A DNA stretch of 64,000 bases, taken from contig MNCI01028378.1 in assembly GCA_015680685.1 (NCBI GenBank), positions 329,592 to 393,591 of the forward strand, read 5' to 3'. This document shows, piece by piece, positions 48,113 through 58,908 of this stretch. The position numbers and the translations under genes are program-made. Within the stretch, counting starts at the first letter, position 1; every line of letters starts with the position of its first letter. Origin of the DNA: Gnetum montanum (taxonomy: Eukaryota > Streptophyta > Gnetopsida > Gnetales > Gnetaceae). The notes below the pieces were generated by a model, which was not told where the DNA came from, searched no databases, and saw only the letters and a program-made list of their open reading frames with translations.

Positions 48113-49049
48113 TGATGAGTTATGTTTTTTTGGCTACATTAATAAGGCCTCTTCGATGTAGCCTCATCAATTGGGCCTCATTGATGAGGTCTAGTGAGTG
48201 CATCATATCATGCATCGATGGGGCCCCGTCAACGTAGTGTCTATTTTTGACTATAAATACATGCCTACCAACTACATTTATGGCAATAGAGATTGTAGTT
48301 ATAGCAAAACTCTTGTAGTTTTTCCATTTGAAAGTTAGAATTTTTCTCCTGAGTGCCCGTAGTAGGAGTCATTGAGTGTACGGATTTTTATTCAAGCATT
48401 ATTCTACCTTAGCACTGTAGTGTATGTGGCAATAAAGACAAGATTTCTAATAAACCTTATAGCACTTTGGATAGACTAAATATTTTATTTATGTATTTAA
48501 TGTTCTTAATTATTTGTTGAATGTTTTCAATTATTTATTAAATGTTTTCTAGAAATTAAGTTAATGAGGCAATTAAGCAAGATAGATTACACACATAAGT
48601 ATGACCACTTCGAGTGTAACACATATTCACTTGGTAATCCCAGTAGCATTATTGCTTAGTATGCCCATTAGCGTAGTGCTTGGTCACCTAGCAGTGGATA
48701 CGTGGGTTTAGGACATGTATGAAAAGTGGTACCAGATTCTTATGTTAGGACTAGTTAGACATTAGTTGATTAGTTAAATTAAATTAGTTAGTCTAACCAC
48801 TTTACTTCTCTTTAACTACCGAAACTATAAAAATACAAAATGATAAAAATTAGGTGCCTCAATTACACTTAACCATACTAGTGTACATCACAAGTGTAAT
48901 TGGAAAGATAATGATTGACCTTAAGACAAGATTCACTTCCTAGAAGACTAGTGCACTAGAAATGATAAAGTCCATAGAATTTGACTGAATCATGCGTGAA
49001 TTCTTTGTGATTCGTATGGTTGGGCATAGGGATACCTCACCACTCATCA
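48113..49049 (+). repeat. Element C 5' LTR
   Basis: This 937-bp LTR has TGATGAGT...ACTCATCA ends. A TATA box (TATAAATA) lies at 48252-48259. Its first ~120 bp repeat TTGATGAGG, CCTCATCAA and GGGGCCCCGTC palindromic motifs as in element A. The 3' half matches the LTR remnant at 2720-3164. Confidence 0.8.
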
Positions 49050-49069
49050 TTGGCACCATTTCTAGGGAC
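49050..49069 (+). other. Primer binding site of element C
   Basis: It reads TTGGCACCATTTCTAGGGAC, the Asp-type site, directly after the LTR end. Confidence 0.75.
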
Positions 49070-49203
49070 TTTTTTTATTGAAACATTTGCTATGTAGGAT
49101 TAGTGAATATTATTCATATAATTAGATGAACTCAAGGTCAACATCACTTGCAATGACATATAAAACTAATAAGCACATTTATAATTTTATTTTATTTTGA
49201 AAA

Positions 49204-51640
49204 ATGTCTTCTTCTTTTCATAAGTATGAAGATGTCAAATCACCAGCCCCATAGAAGTGTAGAGTGGTACATATTCATCTGGATGAGTATGTACTAGACT
49301 TCACCTTCATCCTACATCAAGATGAATAGCTGTAATGGTGTGATATGTAGGTTGACATCATCTTGTCCCCTGATCGATCTATGCTTAGGATGCTATTTAA
49401 AATCCTTAAAAAGTTGGGCATCACAAATCTTCACGAAGTATACATTGTGAATGGTTATGATACTAAGAACTACTATCCTACTAAAACACAACGTAACCAA
49501 GAGAAACTTCAGGAGAAACTTCATGAGGCTACAAAGAGGAAACATTACGCTAATCACTTGTTCCTACTAGATTAAGATGACAATGAGGATCCCCCCTTTG
49601 AAGGTTCTCAACATGAAGATTCTCCACCCCATGTTACTAGTGATGAGGGTGTAAAGCTAAACCTATGATCCACTATTCATAAACTAGGTTTAGTAAAAAG
49701 TGACAACCAAGATAGGGACTTAGGCAAGCATCACAATGGCAAGGGATCTAAGAATGATGGCCATAATAAGTAAAAATGTGATGGAAAATTCCATGGTGGT
49801 GGTGACAGTCCACCTTCCTCTTCATCCTCTTCATTTGATTCTAATCATTCCTCTTCATCTAATAGTTCTCATAAAAGCTATCATCAAAATAATCGTGATG
49901 AAGGTGATCAACAAGATAATAATGATCGTGAAGGGCACCAAGACCAAAGGGGTACTGAAACCATCATTAGCATCATCGACGTAATGATGATGATGAACCT
50001 CTATTAGCAACTTGAAGCATGTTCAACATTGCAGAGGTAGTTAAAATTCCAACCAAGCATATGAAAGATAGTTGGATCAAGTGATTAGACATAAAAAAAT
50101 ATCCTATGATTTGAGGGGAGATACAACTCTAATCCACAAACACATTTGCAAGTATTCCATGATGCCTGTGCCTTATAGAACATTGAAAATGAGTGGTAGA
50201 AACTCAAGCTTTTTCCAAGGACACTCATCAAGAAACCTAAAAGCTGGTACTAGTCTTTGGAGCTAGAATCTATTCACAAATGGAGTACAATGTTAGAGAT
50301 ATTTAATGACAAATACCAGACGTACTTCCAAGTGTCCAATCTAAGAAGGAAAATCCAAGGCTAGAAATAGGAAACACATGAACCCTTGGATGCTTCCATG
50401 GGAAAATACTATTCACTCTTACACCAATGCCCTAGCCATGATTATTCTCAGAGGGAACAACTTCACCACATCATAAATGGGCTTAGAGTAGAAACCAGAA
50501 AAAACCCTTGGAGTGTATGCCCAAGGGATATTGTCTAAACTAAGAGCTCATTAGATTCAAAGGCTAATTTAGTAGGTAGCAAAAGAAGAAGGTGATTTAT
50601 GAAAAATGAAAAGTGTAGAGGAGTATAATAGGGATCCTTCCATCAGGAAATGAGAGGTCCATTTTTATGATGAGGAGAAGTCACTACTTGATGAAGTGGT
50701 GAATAGGAAAACCTTGCTCATCCAAAAATCTATTTCTAGCATTTTAGCAAAGGTTGATAAATTATGGGACTCTTTGGATGAAAAATTTTAAACCGCTATA
50801 AAGGTTGCTGATGAATCCAAAGAGCAAATTATTTATTGTAACTATAGAAGGTGAATAGAAACTGAACATGCTTAGGTAAGGGTAAAGTTGCAATAGTAGA
50901 GGAGGTTGTGAAATTTGAATTTGATGATGAAACTAATTGTGAAATATGTCAATATGAACATCCAAAGGGATCTTGCCTTGTGGTGTTACACTTACAAGAG
51001 TCTAGGGTGTATGCCTTAAATCCTTGACTAGCACATAGGTAGGCACCTAGACGATTACCTTATCCTCAAGGCAATCCAAGGCAGTTCCACTAATAGTAAC
51101 AAGCTTACTACCCAAGTGCAACTCCTTCACAACCTTATGAACAATACCAATAGTGGTACTAAACACAATCATGGGGAATGTCACTGCCAAGGCAATCGTA
51201 CCCTTATTGGCAACCAGATCCATATATGTACTATGTTCAACAACCTATCTCCCTAAGAAGTTCTGTAAGTCATACCTCATTTCAACATCACTACTACCCT
51301 CTAGAGTACCATCAAACACATTCACCATCTACTTGAGGGAAGAATCCATATCCATACCATCCTCTACATCCATCTACACATACACCTCTGTCTTCAACTC
51401 AGTTACGTTTTTCTCCATCCATGTAGGGTGAGATTTCTTCACAACTATAATAACAAAATCCTACAAGGGCTGTACATTCACAACCAGCTTTCTAGCCAAG
51501 TGGTTTAGACAATCGATAGAGAAAAAGACCTTTCTTCTAACCTAGTAGTCCTCTTCAACCCTTACAATCTAGTGTGGCTAATTTTCTTACATCTCCAATA
51601 CCCTCATCCACTACATCAAACACCTTTGAGTGCCCTTCAA
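49204..51640 (+). pseudogene. gag: Element C gag remnant
   Basis: The gag starts at ATG 49204 (MSSSFHKYEDVKSPAP), matching elements A and B. The N-terminal domain includes RSMLRMLFKILKKLGITNLH. A Ser-rich linker (GDSPPSSSSSSFDSNHSSSS) is followed by Asp/Asn/His-rich sequence, then IPTKHMKDSWIK, and the Gag core near 50170-50340. The C-terminal Tyr/Ser-rich part includes FTIYLREESISIPSSTSIYT near 51330. It serves as the uninterrupted reference for the SINE-like insertion in element A and the inversion in B2. Stops and frame changes show it is dead. Confidence 0.65.
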
Positions 51641-52066
51641 ATGAAGTGTCACCTCGGATTTGTATTGTAATGCTAACTCATGCTATTTTTGATTGGATCA
51701 AGGTTGGAAATCTTTCCATGTAAAGATCTAACCCAGGAAGTCCACTCATTTATCTACAGATTGTTAGACATGAGCCATGCAAGGCTCTTCTTGACTCTAG
51801 TTTTAAACTTAATCTTATCTCCCATGACATGTATAAGGCCTAGAACCTATCATCTCTCAAGAAGAGTAACATCTATTTATAGTTGGTGGATTAGTCAATT
51901 ACTATCCCTCTAGGATTAGTAGAGGACATTGTGATCACAATTTGTAGGTGGTCCTATCCTGCTGATTTTCTAGTAATCAAGGTTGAAAATTGCAAAAGTG
52001 ACTTCCCCATCATTATGGGAAGAGCTTGGTAAAGCATAGTTGACGCGTGTATGGATATAAGGGATC
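51641..52066 (+). pseudogene. Element C protease remnant, cut by element D
   Basis: The aspartic protease stretch reads CKALLDSSFKLNLIS, where the family has LLDxGSSxNLIS, so the catalytic Asp is present but the Gly is lost. KKSNIYL, PLGLVEDIVITIC, DFLVIKVENCKSDFPIIMGR and MDIRDL follow, collinear with elements A and B2. Element D begins at once after 52066. Confidence 0.65.
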
Positions 52067-52351
52067 TGTACTGTCTGAAATCATCTATGCAAGGCTGGAA
52101 TGGAATGAGCACCATGTGATTTACAGATGAGCATAGAAGACCCTACCTTCACTTGAGCTCAAAAGTTTCCAAGTTTGATGCCAGATGTCGTCGTAGTCTT
52201 CTGTGGATCCCAGGGAACCATTTCTTGCTCGGTTTGACTCCGTTTGAAGCTGTCCGTGAGGCCTTCAAGCTTTAGTCACGGTGGGGAACATCACGATTTT
52301 AGCTCCATTCTTGTTGGAGAAGTACTAAGCCCAAAATTTTGTGGTGTTTCA
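52067..52351 (-). repeat. Element D 3' LTR, short form
   Basis: Ends TGTACTGTC and GTGTTTCA match the ends of the 1,261-bp solo LTR at 36872-38132, including 'agaagaccctacctt' near 52134 and 'ttggagaagtactaagc' near 52312. The ~975-bp middle of the long form, with the TATA box and GCGTATACGC array, is absent; the junction is near 52163. Either this LTR is deleted or two LTR forms exist. Confidence 0.7.
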
Positions 52352-52371
52352 TTGGCCCCTCTTTGTTGATT
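52352..52371 (-). other. Polypurine tract of element D
   Basis: On the minus strand the LTR is preceded by AACAAAGAGGGGCCAA, a purine-rich tract suited to plus-strand priming. It fixes the element orientation as minus, in agreement with pol. Confidence 0.6.
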
Positions 52372-53696
52372 CTTGGAGGAATGAACCCGAGAAGCATCGA
52401 CAAAGAAGTAAAAAACACCACAAGAAACTTGGTAGAAATATTATCCTTTAGCACTTGGCCAAATGTCATCGCACCGTGTTCAGTAGTACATGGAATTGAG
52501 GAAATGAAATTTGTAGCTGGATAGGGGGACAGAAATTGTGGAGATTTGGAACTAATCAAGGGTTTGTGCATGGTGAAGGGGATGCTCTAGTGTGTGTATA
52601 GGTCATGTTGATCCTTGTAAATAGCCATTGTCTAGCAGACTTGGGACCAAGGCATGAGGTGCACATCCTTTGGCGAAACAAGACTCTTGTTTAGTGTTTA
52701 AGAGGACTTGTTGGCACAACCAAAGCCACGTGATGATGTGTTGCATTCTTTGGAGGAACAGGGCCTCTATTTACTGTTAAAGGGAGCCTGTTGGCGGAGA
52801 GCCAAAGCCACGCAATGAGATGTTACTTCAGCACTTGAGACCTAAGTACTTGCCTCCAAAACAACTACCTTCCTGCCTGGGGCTTGTATGGGAAGTGCCA
52901 AGAATCTTGTGTTTCTTTTTGGCTTTTTTGCTCTTTGCTCTTTGCTTTTTTTTTCTTTCTTATTTTTCTTTTTCTTCATTTTTTGTTTCTTATTTTTTTC
53001 TTTTTTTTGTAAAGAGCTTTGCTTTGATCTTGTACTCATGCTCAAGTGCCATATTGTGTGCCACAACTTCTTAAAAGTGTTGCAGTGCACAACGATGTGC
53101 TCAATGTTTTGGGATGCACTAGGTGTGTCTGGGGTATGACTGAGTAGAGTATGTTGAGGAATAGATGGGAAATGTAACAGAAAATATACTAGTGAATGGC
53201 TTGATTAACCTGGTTACATGTGTTAGGAACAATGTAATACCTTGCTGCTGTAACGAAGTGCAGTCTCGTACGAGCACCTCTGAGTGTCATCCTGGAAACA
53301 CAACTCCAAGAAGACAAGAAAACCATGAGTGAGTGAGTAAGCTTAGATGGAGAAAAAAAAGGCATCGGATGAGATTTCAAGCATTGAATATGCATGGCAG
53401 CCATGTTGTCAGGTTTGACCGATGATGAGCGAGGCAGCGGCTCACAGACCGAGAGGCGAGAGATTAATCTGCTAGTTTATAGTTGTGGTGGACTGTTGTG
53501 GGTTATTTTTACATCATAACCCATTGGACGGTGCCAGTTTATCATCATAGCGGATGGTACACTGCTAGTTTATAGTCTTAGCGGACTGTGAAGAGGCAAA
53601 CCAGTTTATAGTCTTAGCGAACTCTAGCGAATGAAACTGTGGTAGTTTAAAGTCATATCAGACGGGTTCTAGTTTATTTTCATGATGGACGTACTA
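52372..53696 (-). other. Element D 3' region between repeat array and LTR
   Basis: I see no gene here. It holds two tandem ~80-bp units (about 52669-52742 and 52743-52826) sharing 'caaccaaagccacg' or 'gagccaaagccacg' ends. A ~110-base pyrimidine-rich tract follows at 52905-53015 (a purine tract in the element sense). 53470-53690 has irregular AGTTTA-NNN-TCAT units that grade into the regular array. Confidence 0.5.
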
Positions 53697-54180
53697 TGGT
53701 ATTAGTTTACCATCATAATTCCAGGACGTATTTGTGGTATCAGTTTACCATCATGATTCCAGGACGTATCTGTGGTATCAGTTTATCATCATGATTCCAG
53801 GACATGCTATGGTATCAGTTTACCATCATGATTTTAGGATGTGCTATGGTATCAATTTACCATCATGATTCCAAAACATGCTATGGTATCAATTTATCAT
53901 CATGATTCCAGGATGTGTTGTGGTATCAGTTTATCATCATGATTCCAAGATGTGTTGTGGTATCAGTTTACCATCATGATTCCAGGATGTATCTATGGTA
54001 TCAATTTACCATCATGATTCTAGGACGTGCTATGGTATTAGTTTACCATCATGATTCCAGGACATGTTGTGGTATCAATTTACCGTCATGATTCCAGGAC
54101 ATGATGTGGTATCAGTTTACCGTCATGATTCCAGGATGTGCTGTGGTATCAGTTTACCATCATGATTCTAGGACGTGCGC
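53697..54180. repeat. 37-bp tandem array, 13 copies
   Basis: Thirteen units of 37-38 bp follow the pattern GGTATCAGTTTACCATCATG plus ATTCCAGGACGTGCTAT. Differences between units are almost all C/T or G/A, for example GGACGT against GGATGT or GGACAT. The array starts 14 bases after the pol stop in element order and lies in the 3' region, where Tat elements commonly have tandem repeats. Confidence 0.9.
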
Positions 54181-54193
54181 ATACCTGAGAGGT

Positions 54194-57100
54194 TTAGACG
54201 TGAAATGGTTTGAGGTATAAGTGGTTCATCGGGTGTGCAAGCTCATTCCCTTCCATGTTAGCTAGTTTAAATGCTCCATTGTCATATGCTTTGGTGACCA
54301 AGTAGGGTCCTTCCTAGTTTGCTGCAAACTTGTTCGCATGTTCACGGGCCACCTTAAGTATGAGGTTGCCTTCTTTGATCGGGTGCTTGTGAATGTCATG
54401 TTGATGGCATCATCGTTGTTTTTTCTAATACCACTCAATCTAATCGAGTGCACATGTGCATTCCTCCTCCACCGAGTCCAAGTCAACAATGCACAAGTCA
54501 TTGCTTTGACCTTCATCGAGGAGTCCAGAGAGTGTGATCCTTAAGGACGGTACCTGCAACTCCAAAGGTAAAACAGCTTCTGAACCATAAACAAGACTAT
54601 ATGGCATTTTACTTGTGGAACTCTGATGCATAGTGTGATAAGCCCATAGTGCGTATACTAACTATTCGTGCCATCTTTTCTTGCTCTGAGTAAGCATCTT
54701 TTTGAGCACTGTGATGATGATCTTATTTGTAGCTTCGAATTTTCCATTACTCTGAGGGTAGTAAGGGGATGAAAATGAATGTTTGATCTCTAGGCTTTCA
54801 CAAAAAGTTCTAGTTTTGGCACTGCTAAACTGTGGCCCATTATCAGTGATGATGGTCATCGGAATGCCAAAATGGTTCATGATGTTTTCTAGAATGAAGT
54901 TGCATATGTGTTTGGATGTGGTCTTTCTAAGGGGAATAGCTTCTACCCATTTCGTGAAATATTCTGTTGCGGTTATGATAAAGCTATGTCCTGCAAAAGA
55001 TGGAGGAGTTATCAATCCGATAATGCCCAACCCCCACTTCTGGAAAGGCCAGGTGATTTGCACTATATGCAACTCATTTGATGAAACATGTATCAAATTG
55101 CTATGTTTTTGAAAGCTACTACACGTTTTGACCTTGGAGAAACAATCGTACTCCATGTGTGGCCAATAATGGCCCAAACTTCTTATTTTTGTTGCCATTG
55201 TTTTGGGCACTATGTGCCCTCCGCATAGTCCATCATGTACTTGCTCGACGATGGTTTGGCCATCAGTGCTACTGACGCATGTTAACAAGATGCCTTCATA
55301 GGATCGACGACACAATGTGTCACCTACCAATACATACTATCAAGAACATTTTCGTACTACGTCCATTTGTACATTCGTCATGTATTTAGGTGGTTCACCG
55401 TGTAAAAGGTACTCCTTTATGTTACCATACCATTCTATGGCCTGCATTGTACTAACAGATGCAATCAGTAATTCATCGGGAGTATCAATTATGGGTTTAG
55501 TACAACTGATTATAGAACTAGGTAATGTGTGGAACATGTTCAGCGATATATTTAGAGCTAACGTGGCAAGTGCATCTGCAATGGTGTTATCATTTCTGGA
55601 AACATGTTGCACATCTATATTTTCAAATATCTTCAGTAAGTGTTTAGTCAAATCATAGTATGGTTGTAAGTGTTGTGCTTTGCATGCATAAACATCTATG
55701 ACTTGATTTAGAACTAATTGTGAGTCACCTCTAACTACCATTTGTGTGATGTCTAAAGCTAGTGCTGCCATGAGACCTCTAAGGAGACCTTCGTACCCTG
55801 CTACGTTGTTGGTACAGTGAAAGTCGAAATGATAAGCAAAGGGTCGGATCTCCCCGGAGGGATAGGTGATGACGGCAGTAGCACTTCCCCCTCAAGAGGT
55901 GGATGCTCCATCAAAGTTCAAAATGGCATCGTAGTCGTTGGGTACTAAGTCTATTACACTCAAATTTTCATCAGGGAACTCTGGCTCTATCGTTGCCTGA
56001 TCGTGCATTGGTGATGTAGTCATTTGATTTGCTATGGCTTGACCCTTAACTGATGATTGCACTATGTAGTGTAGGTTAAACTCAGCTATCATGGCTTTCC
56101 AACAAGCTATTCTACCTGACTCGTAAATGTTTCCTATGATGGCTCTAAGCACATTATCCTTGCAGATTATATTAACTTGGTTACGGAAGAGGTAATGCTT
56201 CCATTTCTTTAAGGAAAAGGTAAGAGCTAAACATGACCTCTCCACCTCGTTATACTTCTTCTCATGGGCTACTAATGCATGGCTTAAGTAATAGATAGGA
56301 ACTTCGGTTCCATCATCTTGTTTCTGGCAAAGCATGGACACGATTGACGAGTCCGAAGTGGCAAGGTAGATGTAAAACGGTTTATCATTTTGAGGTGGAT
56401 AAACTATGGGTAGTTGAACAAGTGTTATTTTAATGTTGTCAAATGCTTGCTGGCACTGTGAATTCCATTCAAAATGGATGTTCTTGTGTAGCAAGTGGTT
56501 CATAGGTTTCAACTTGTCTGTCAGTTTTTCTATGAAACACTTGATGAACTATAATCTACCTTGTAGACCTCAGAGTTTGGTAAGGTTTCCTGGTGGTTTT
56601 AAGTTTGTTATGGCCTTAACTTTATCAAGGTCTACTCGTATCCTTGCTTCTGAGGTTATGAATCCGAACATTTTTCCTGTTTTGACTCCAAAGACACATT
56701 TCTTTGGGTTAAGTCTCAACTCATATTTTAAACAACGCTTTAGTACCAAGGCAAGATCTTGTACATGTTGTTCTGATGTCTTTGATTTAACCATGATATC
56801 ATCCACATAGTCATTGAGCAAGCTGAAGATATCATCACTAAAGATAAATGTCATCACTCTTTGGTATGTAGCACCGGCATTCTTGAGACCAAATGGCATC
56901 ATTGTGTAGCAAAAAGTACCCCATGGTGTCATGAAGGTCATCCTAAGTTGATGTTTAGGGTTAATCTGAATCTAGTTATATCCTAAAAATCCATCCATAA
57001 AAGATAACAAGGCATGCCCAGTGGTCGAGTCAACTAGTTGATCAATGCTAGGTAGGGGAAAATCATCTTTTATGGTTGCAACGTTGAGGTCCCGAAAGTC

Positions 57101-57757
57101 AATGCATAGGCGAATGCTTCTGTTCTTCTTTGGGACAATGAGCATGTTGGATACCCAGTCAGCATAGTCAATAGCCCAAATGAAACCAGCCTAATAAAGT
57201 TTGGTGATTTCATTGTGGGCTGCCAACGCCACCTTAGGCTTAACCTTACGTGCTTTTTGTTTCACTGGTCTTAATTTTGGATCGAGTATAATGTTGTGCT
57301 GGACTATTCAAGGGTCTATCCTAGGCATGTCAGTGTAAGACCAAGCGAATGCTTTTATGTTATCTTTAAGCACTTGTGCTATGTCATTGGCTAGTTACGA
57401 GCTTAACAATGTACTTAGTTTCAGGATTTTAACTTCGCCATCTAGCACGGTAATGGGGACTTCAACCAAGGGGTCTTTGGTGATGCTATTAGTTTCTACA
57501 TCCAGAGTCTTGGTCATCATTGCAAAAAAATCTAGCGTTTGTTGAGTTGATGCCACAAAAGTGTCGTTTATTGTTGAGCCTAAATCAATAGACTCCATGT
57601 TGATTTCTCGTGTGATCGTTCCGTGGGGTCCATTAATAGATAGTGGTAAGAATAATTGCTTGTTGTCCATGATCTTTTCTCCTACCAATAAATAGTGAGC
57701 AGTGTCAATCAGGTGGTTGGTTATTTTTGGATGTAAGTAATTTATGTGTTTATGCAT
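54194..57757 (-). pseudogene. pol: Element D pol: RT, RNase H, archaeal-type RNase H, integrase
   Basis: A single frame runs 3,564 nt to a TAA at 54194-54196, with about 14 internal stops and no net shift. RT (56570-57390): VPKKN, FPLPSIDQLVD, LSFMDGFLGYN and NDYVDDIMVKSK; the GYNQI Gln codon is now TAG. RNase H (55950-56512): FYIYLATSDSSIVSMLCQ and HEKKYNEVERSCLAL. Archaeal-type RNase H (55400-55945): NFDGAS, NVAGYEGLLRGL, VVRGDSQLVLNQV and IADALATLA, keeping Asp, Glu, Asp and Asp. Integrase (54194-55330): WGLGIIG (Asp to Gly), IITDNGPQFSS and YPQSNGKFEATNK, with catalytic Glu present. The C-terminal domain reads EGPYLVTKAYDNGAFKLAN and ends LYLKPFHV. 57395-57757 (LLVGEKIMDNKQLFLPLS) lies upstream of RT. 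It is the best preserved pol here. Confidence 0.9.
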
Positions 57758-57814
57758 CTAAACTGGACTAAGGTAGGCGATGGTAATTTATCTTCGTATC
57801 CGGACGCATGGCAT

Positions 57815-57930
57815 TTTAGGGCCTTACTGGGCCAATTGTGGCAGTTTAAGGCCTTACCAGGTCAATTGCAATAGTTTAAGGCCTTACCAGGCCAATTGTG
57901 GCAATTTAAGACCTTACCAAGCCGATAACT
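57815..57930. repeat. 30-bp tandem repeat, about four copies
   Basis: Units starting at 57815, 57845, 57875 and 57905 follow TTTAAGGCCTTACCAGGCCA plus ATTGTGGCAG. The AGTTTAAGGCC core is shared with 63560-63800 and, more loosely, with 53470-54180. The array separates the pol frame from the leader of the antisense gene. Confidence 0.85.
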
Positions 57931-58702
57931 GTTCGTTCATGATGTCCAATTGATTGTACGATTTGTAATCGTTATTGAATGTGAGACTGCTAGATGAGGA
58001 GTTTGTGCTAAAATGTTTAGTGGGGGCAACAGGAGTTGCTTCACAAGATAATATTGCATGTGGTTAGTTTTCATCCCAGTATATCACTATCTTTGCTTTT
58101 GTTTTGTTCATATGTATTTACACGTACTTTGTATTTTGGTTAATTTTTATATTAATTGAATAAATTATTTCAAGGCACCATCAGCGTATTTAACGTGGAG
58201 TGTATAAATAGGAGTTAGTGTGAACCGTGGGGTAGCCAACGACCAAGTTCTAGCGTGAATGTCCCAGCGTGAACCCCCAAAGCTCCAGCGTGAACCTATT
58301 TTGCAACCTATACTGGGGCGAATATCAGGCAACATAGGTAGGGGTAGGTGCAGGTACAGCATAGCAATGGCGACAAGGGCGATATAGATCATGGTGTGGT
58401 GAGTCGGGTGGAAGGATTCCGCGAGACCTTCAGCGTGAACATGCGACGCAGACGTGCAACGTGAACATGAGGCTAAGGGTTCAAACCCCAGCGTGCAAGG
58501 TCGAAGCCCTAGCGTGAGCCTAGCTCATTATATTCTTTCTTTATGATGTCCATTACTGAGATAGTTCCTCTGGTTTTCATTGTACCCTTGTTTTGTTTTT
58601 CATTATTTCCTAGGTCTTTCCATCCTGATTCTTGCTTGTTTATTTAGAATTTATTAGTGTTCTAAGTTTTGCGAGATTCAAGGTTCGGTGTGAATTCATC
58701 GT
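57931..58702 (+). other. Upstream region and leader of the antisense gene
   Basis: No ORF is supported here. It contains the TATA box at 58203-58210 and then several AGCGTGAAC motifs (58250-58515), many beside short C runs. The base composition becomes GC-richer after the TATA box, as expected for a transcribed leader. Confidence 0.4.
58203..58210 (+). promoter_or_regulatory. TATA box of the antisense gene
   Basis: TATAAATA lies in the context GTGTATAAATAGG, about 700 bp upstream of the first coding ATG at 58909 and on the same strand as the eight-exon gene. Transcription would be expected to start near 58235-58245. The match to the plant consensus TATAAATA is exact. Confidence 0.6.
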
Positions 58703-58886
58703 AGCATGCAAGGTCGAAACCCCAACGTGCAAGATGAAGCGTGAAAATAGCATGTAGGGTCGAAACCCCAGCACGTGAGATGCAGCATGAACATAGCATG
58801 CAGGGTCGAAACCCCGACATGCGAGACGCAGTGTGAACGTAGCGTGTAGGGTTGAAACCCGAGCGTGTGAGACGCAACGTGAACAC
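58703..58886 (+). repeat. 46-bp tandem repeat just upstream of the gene start
   Basis: Four consecutive 46-bp units start at 58703, 58749, 58795 and 58841. Each has AGCATGCAGGGTCGAAACCC followed by a variable segment ending in GCGTGAAC or similar. A partial fifth unit leads into the ATG at 58909. Differences are mostly C/T and G/A. The inner GGGTCGAAACCC resembles a Pol III B box, which may be chance. Confidence 0.85.
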
Positions 58887-58908
58887 AGCGTGCAGCGTGC
58901 AAGCAGCG

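Larger units (their letters stand above)
48113..52066 (+). mobile_element. Athila-like gypsy element C, 5' part
   Basis: This plus-strand element has a 937-bp LTR, an Asp-type primer site, gag and protease. It is cut inside the protease region by element D at 52066/52067 (the frame reads M-D-I-R-D-L up to the junction). The remainder should resume beyond the right edge of the window. Gag and LTR are closest to element A. Confidence 0.8.

Noticed and set aside
53697-54180. Possible CRISPR-like array
   Set aside because: The 37-bp units are contiguous with no unique spacers, in a plant retrotransposon. It is an ordinary tandem repeat.
54783-55658. Plus-strand open frames across 54.8-55.7 kb
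   Set aside because: These are antisense shadows of the integrase and RNase H coding strand of element D.
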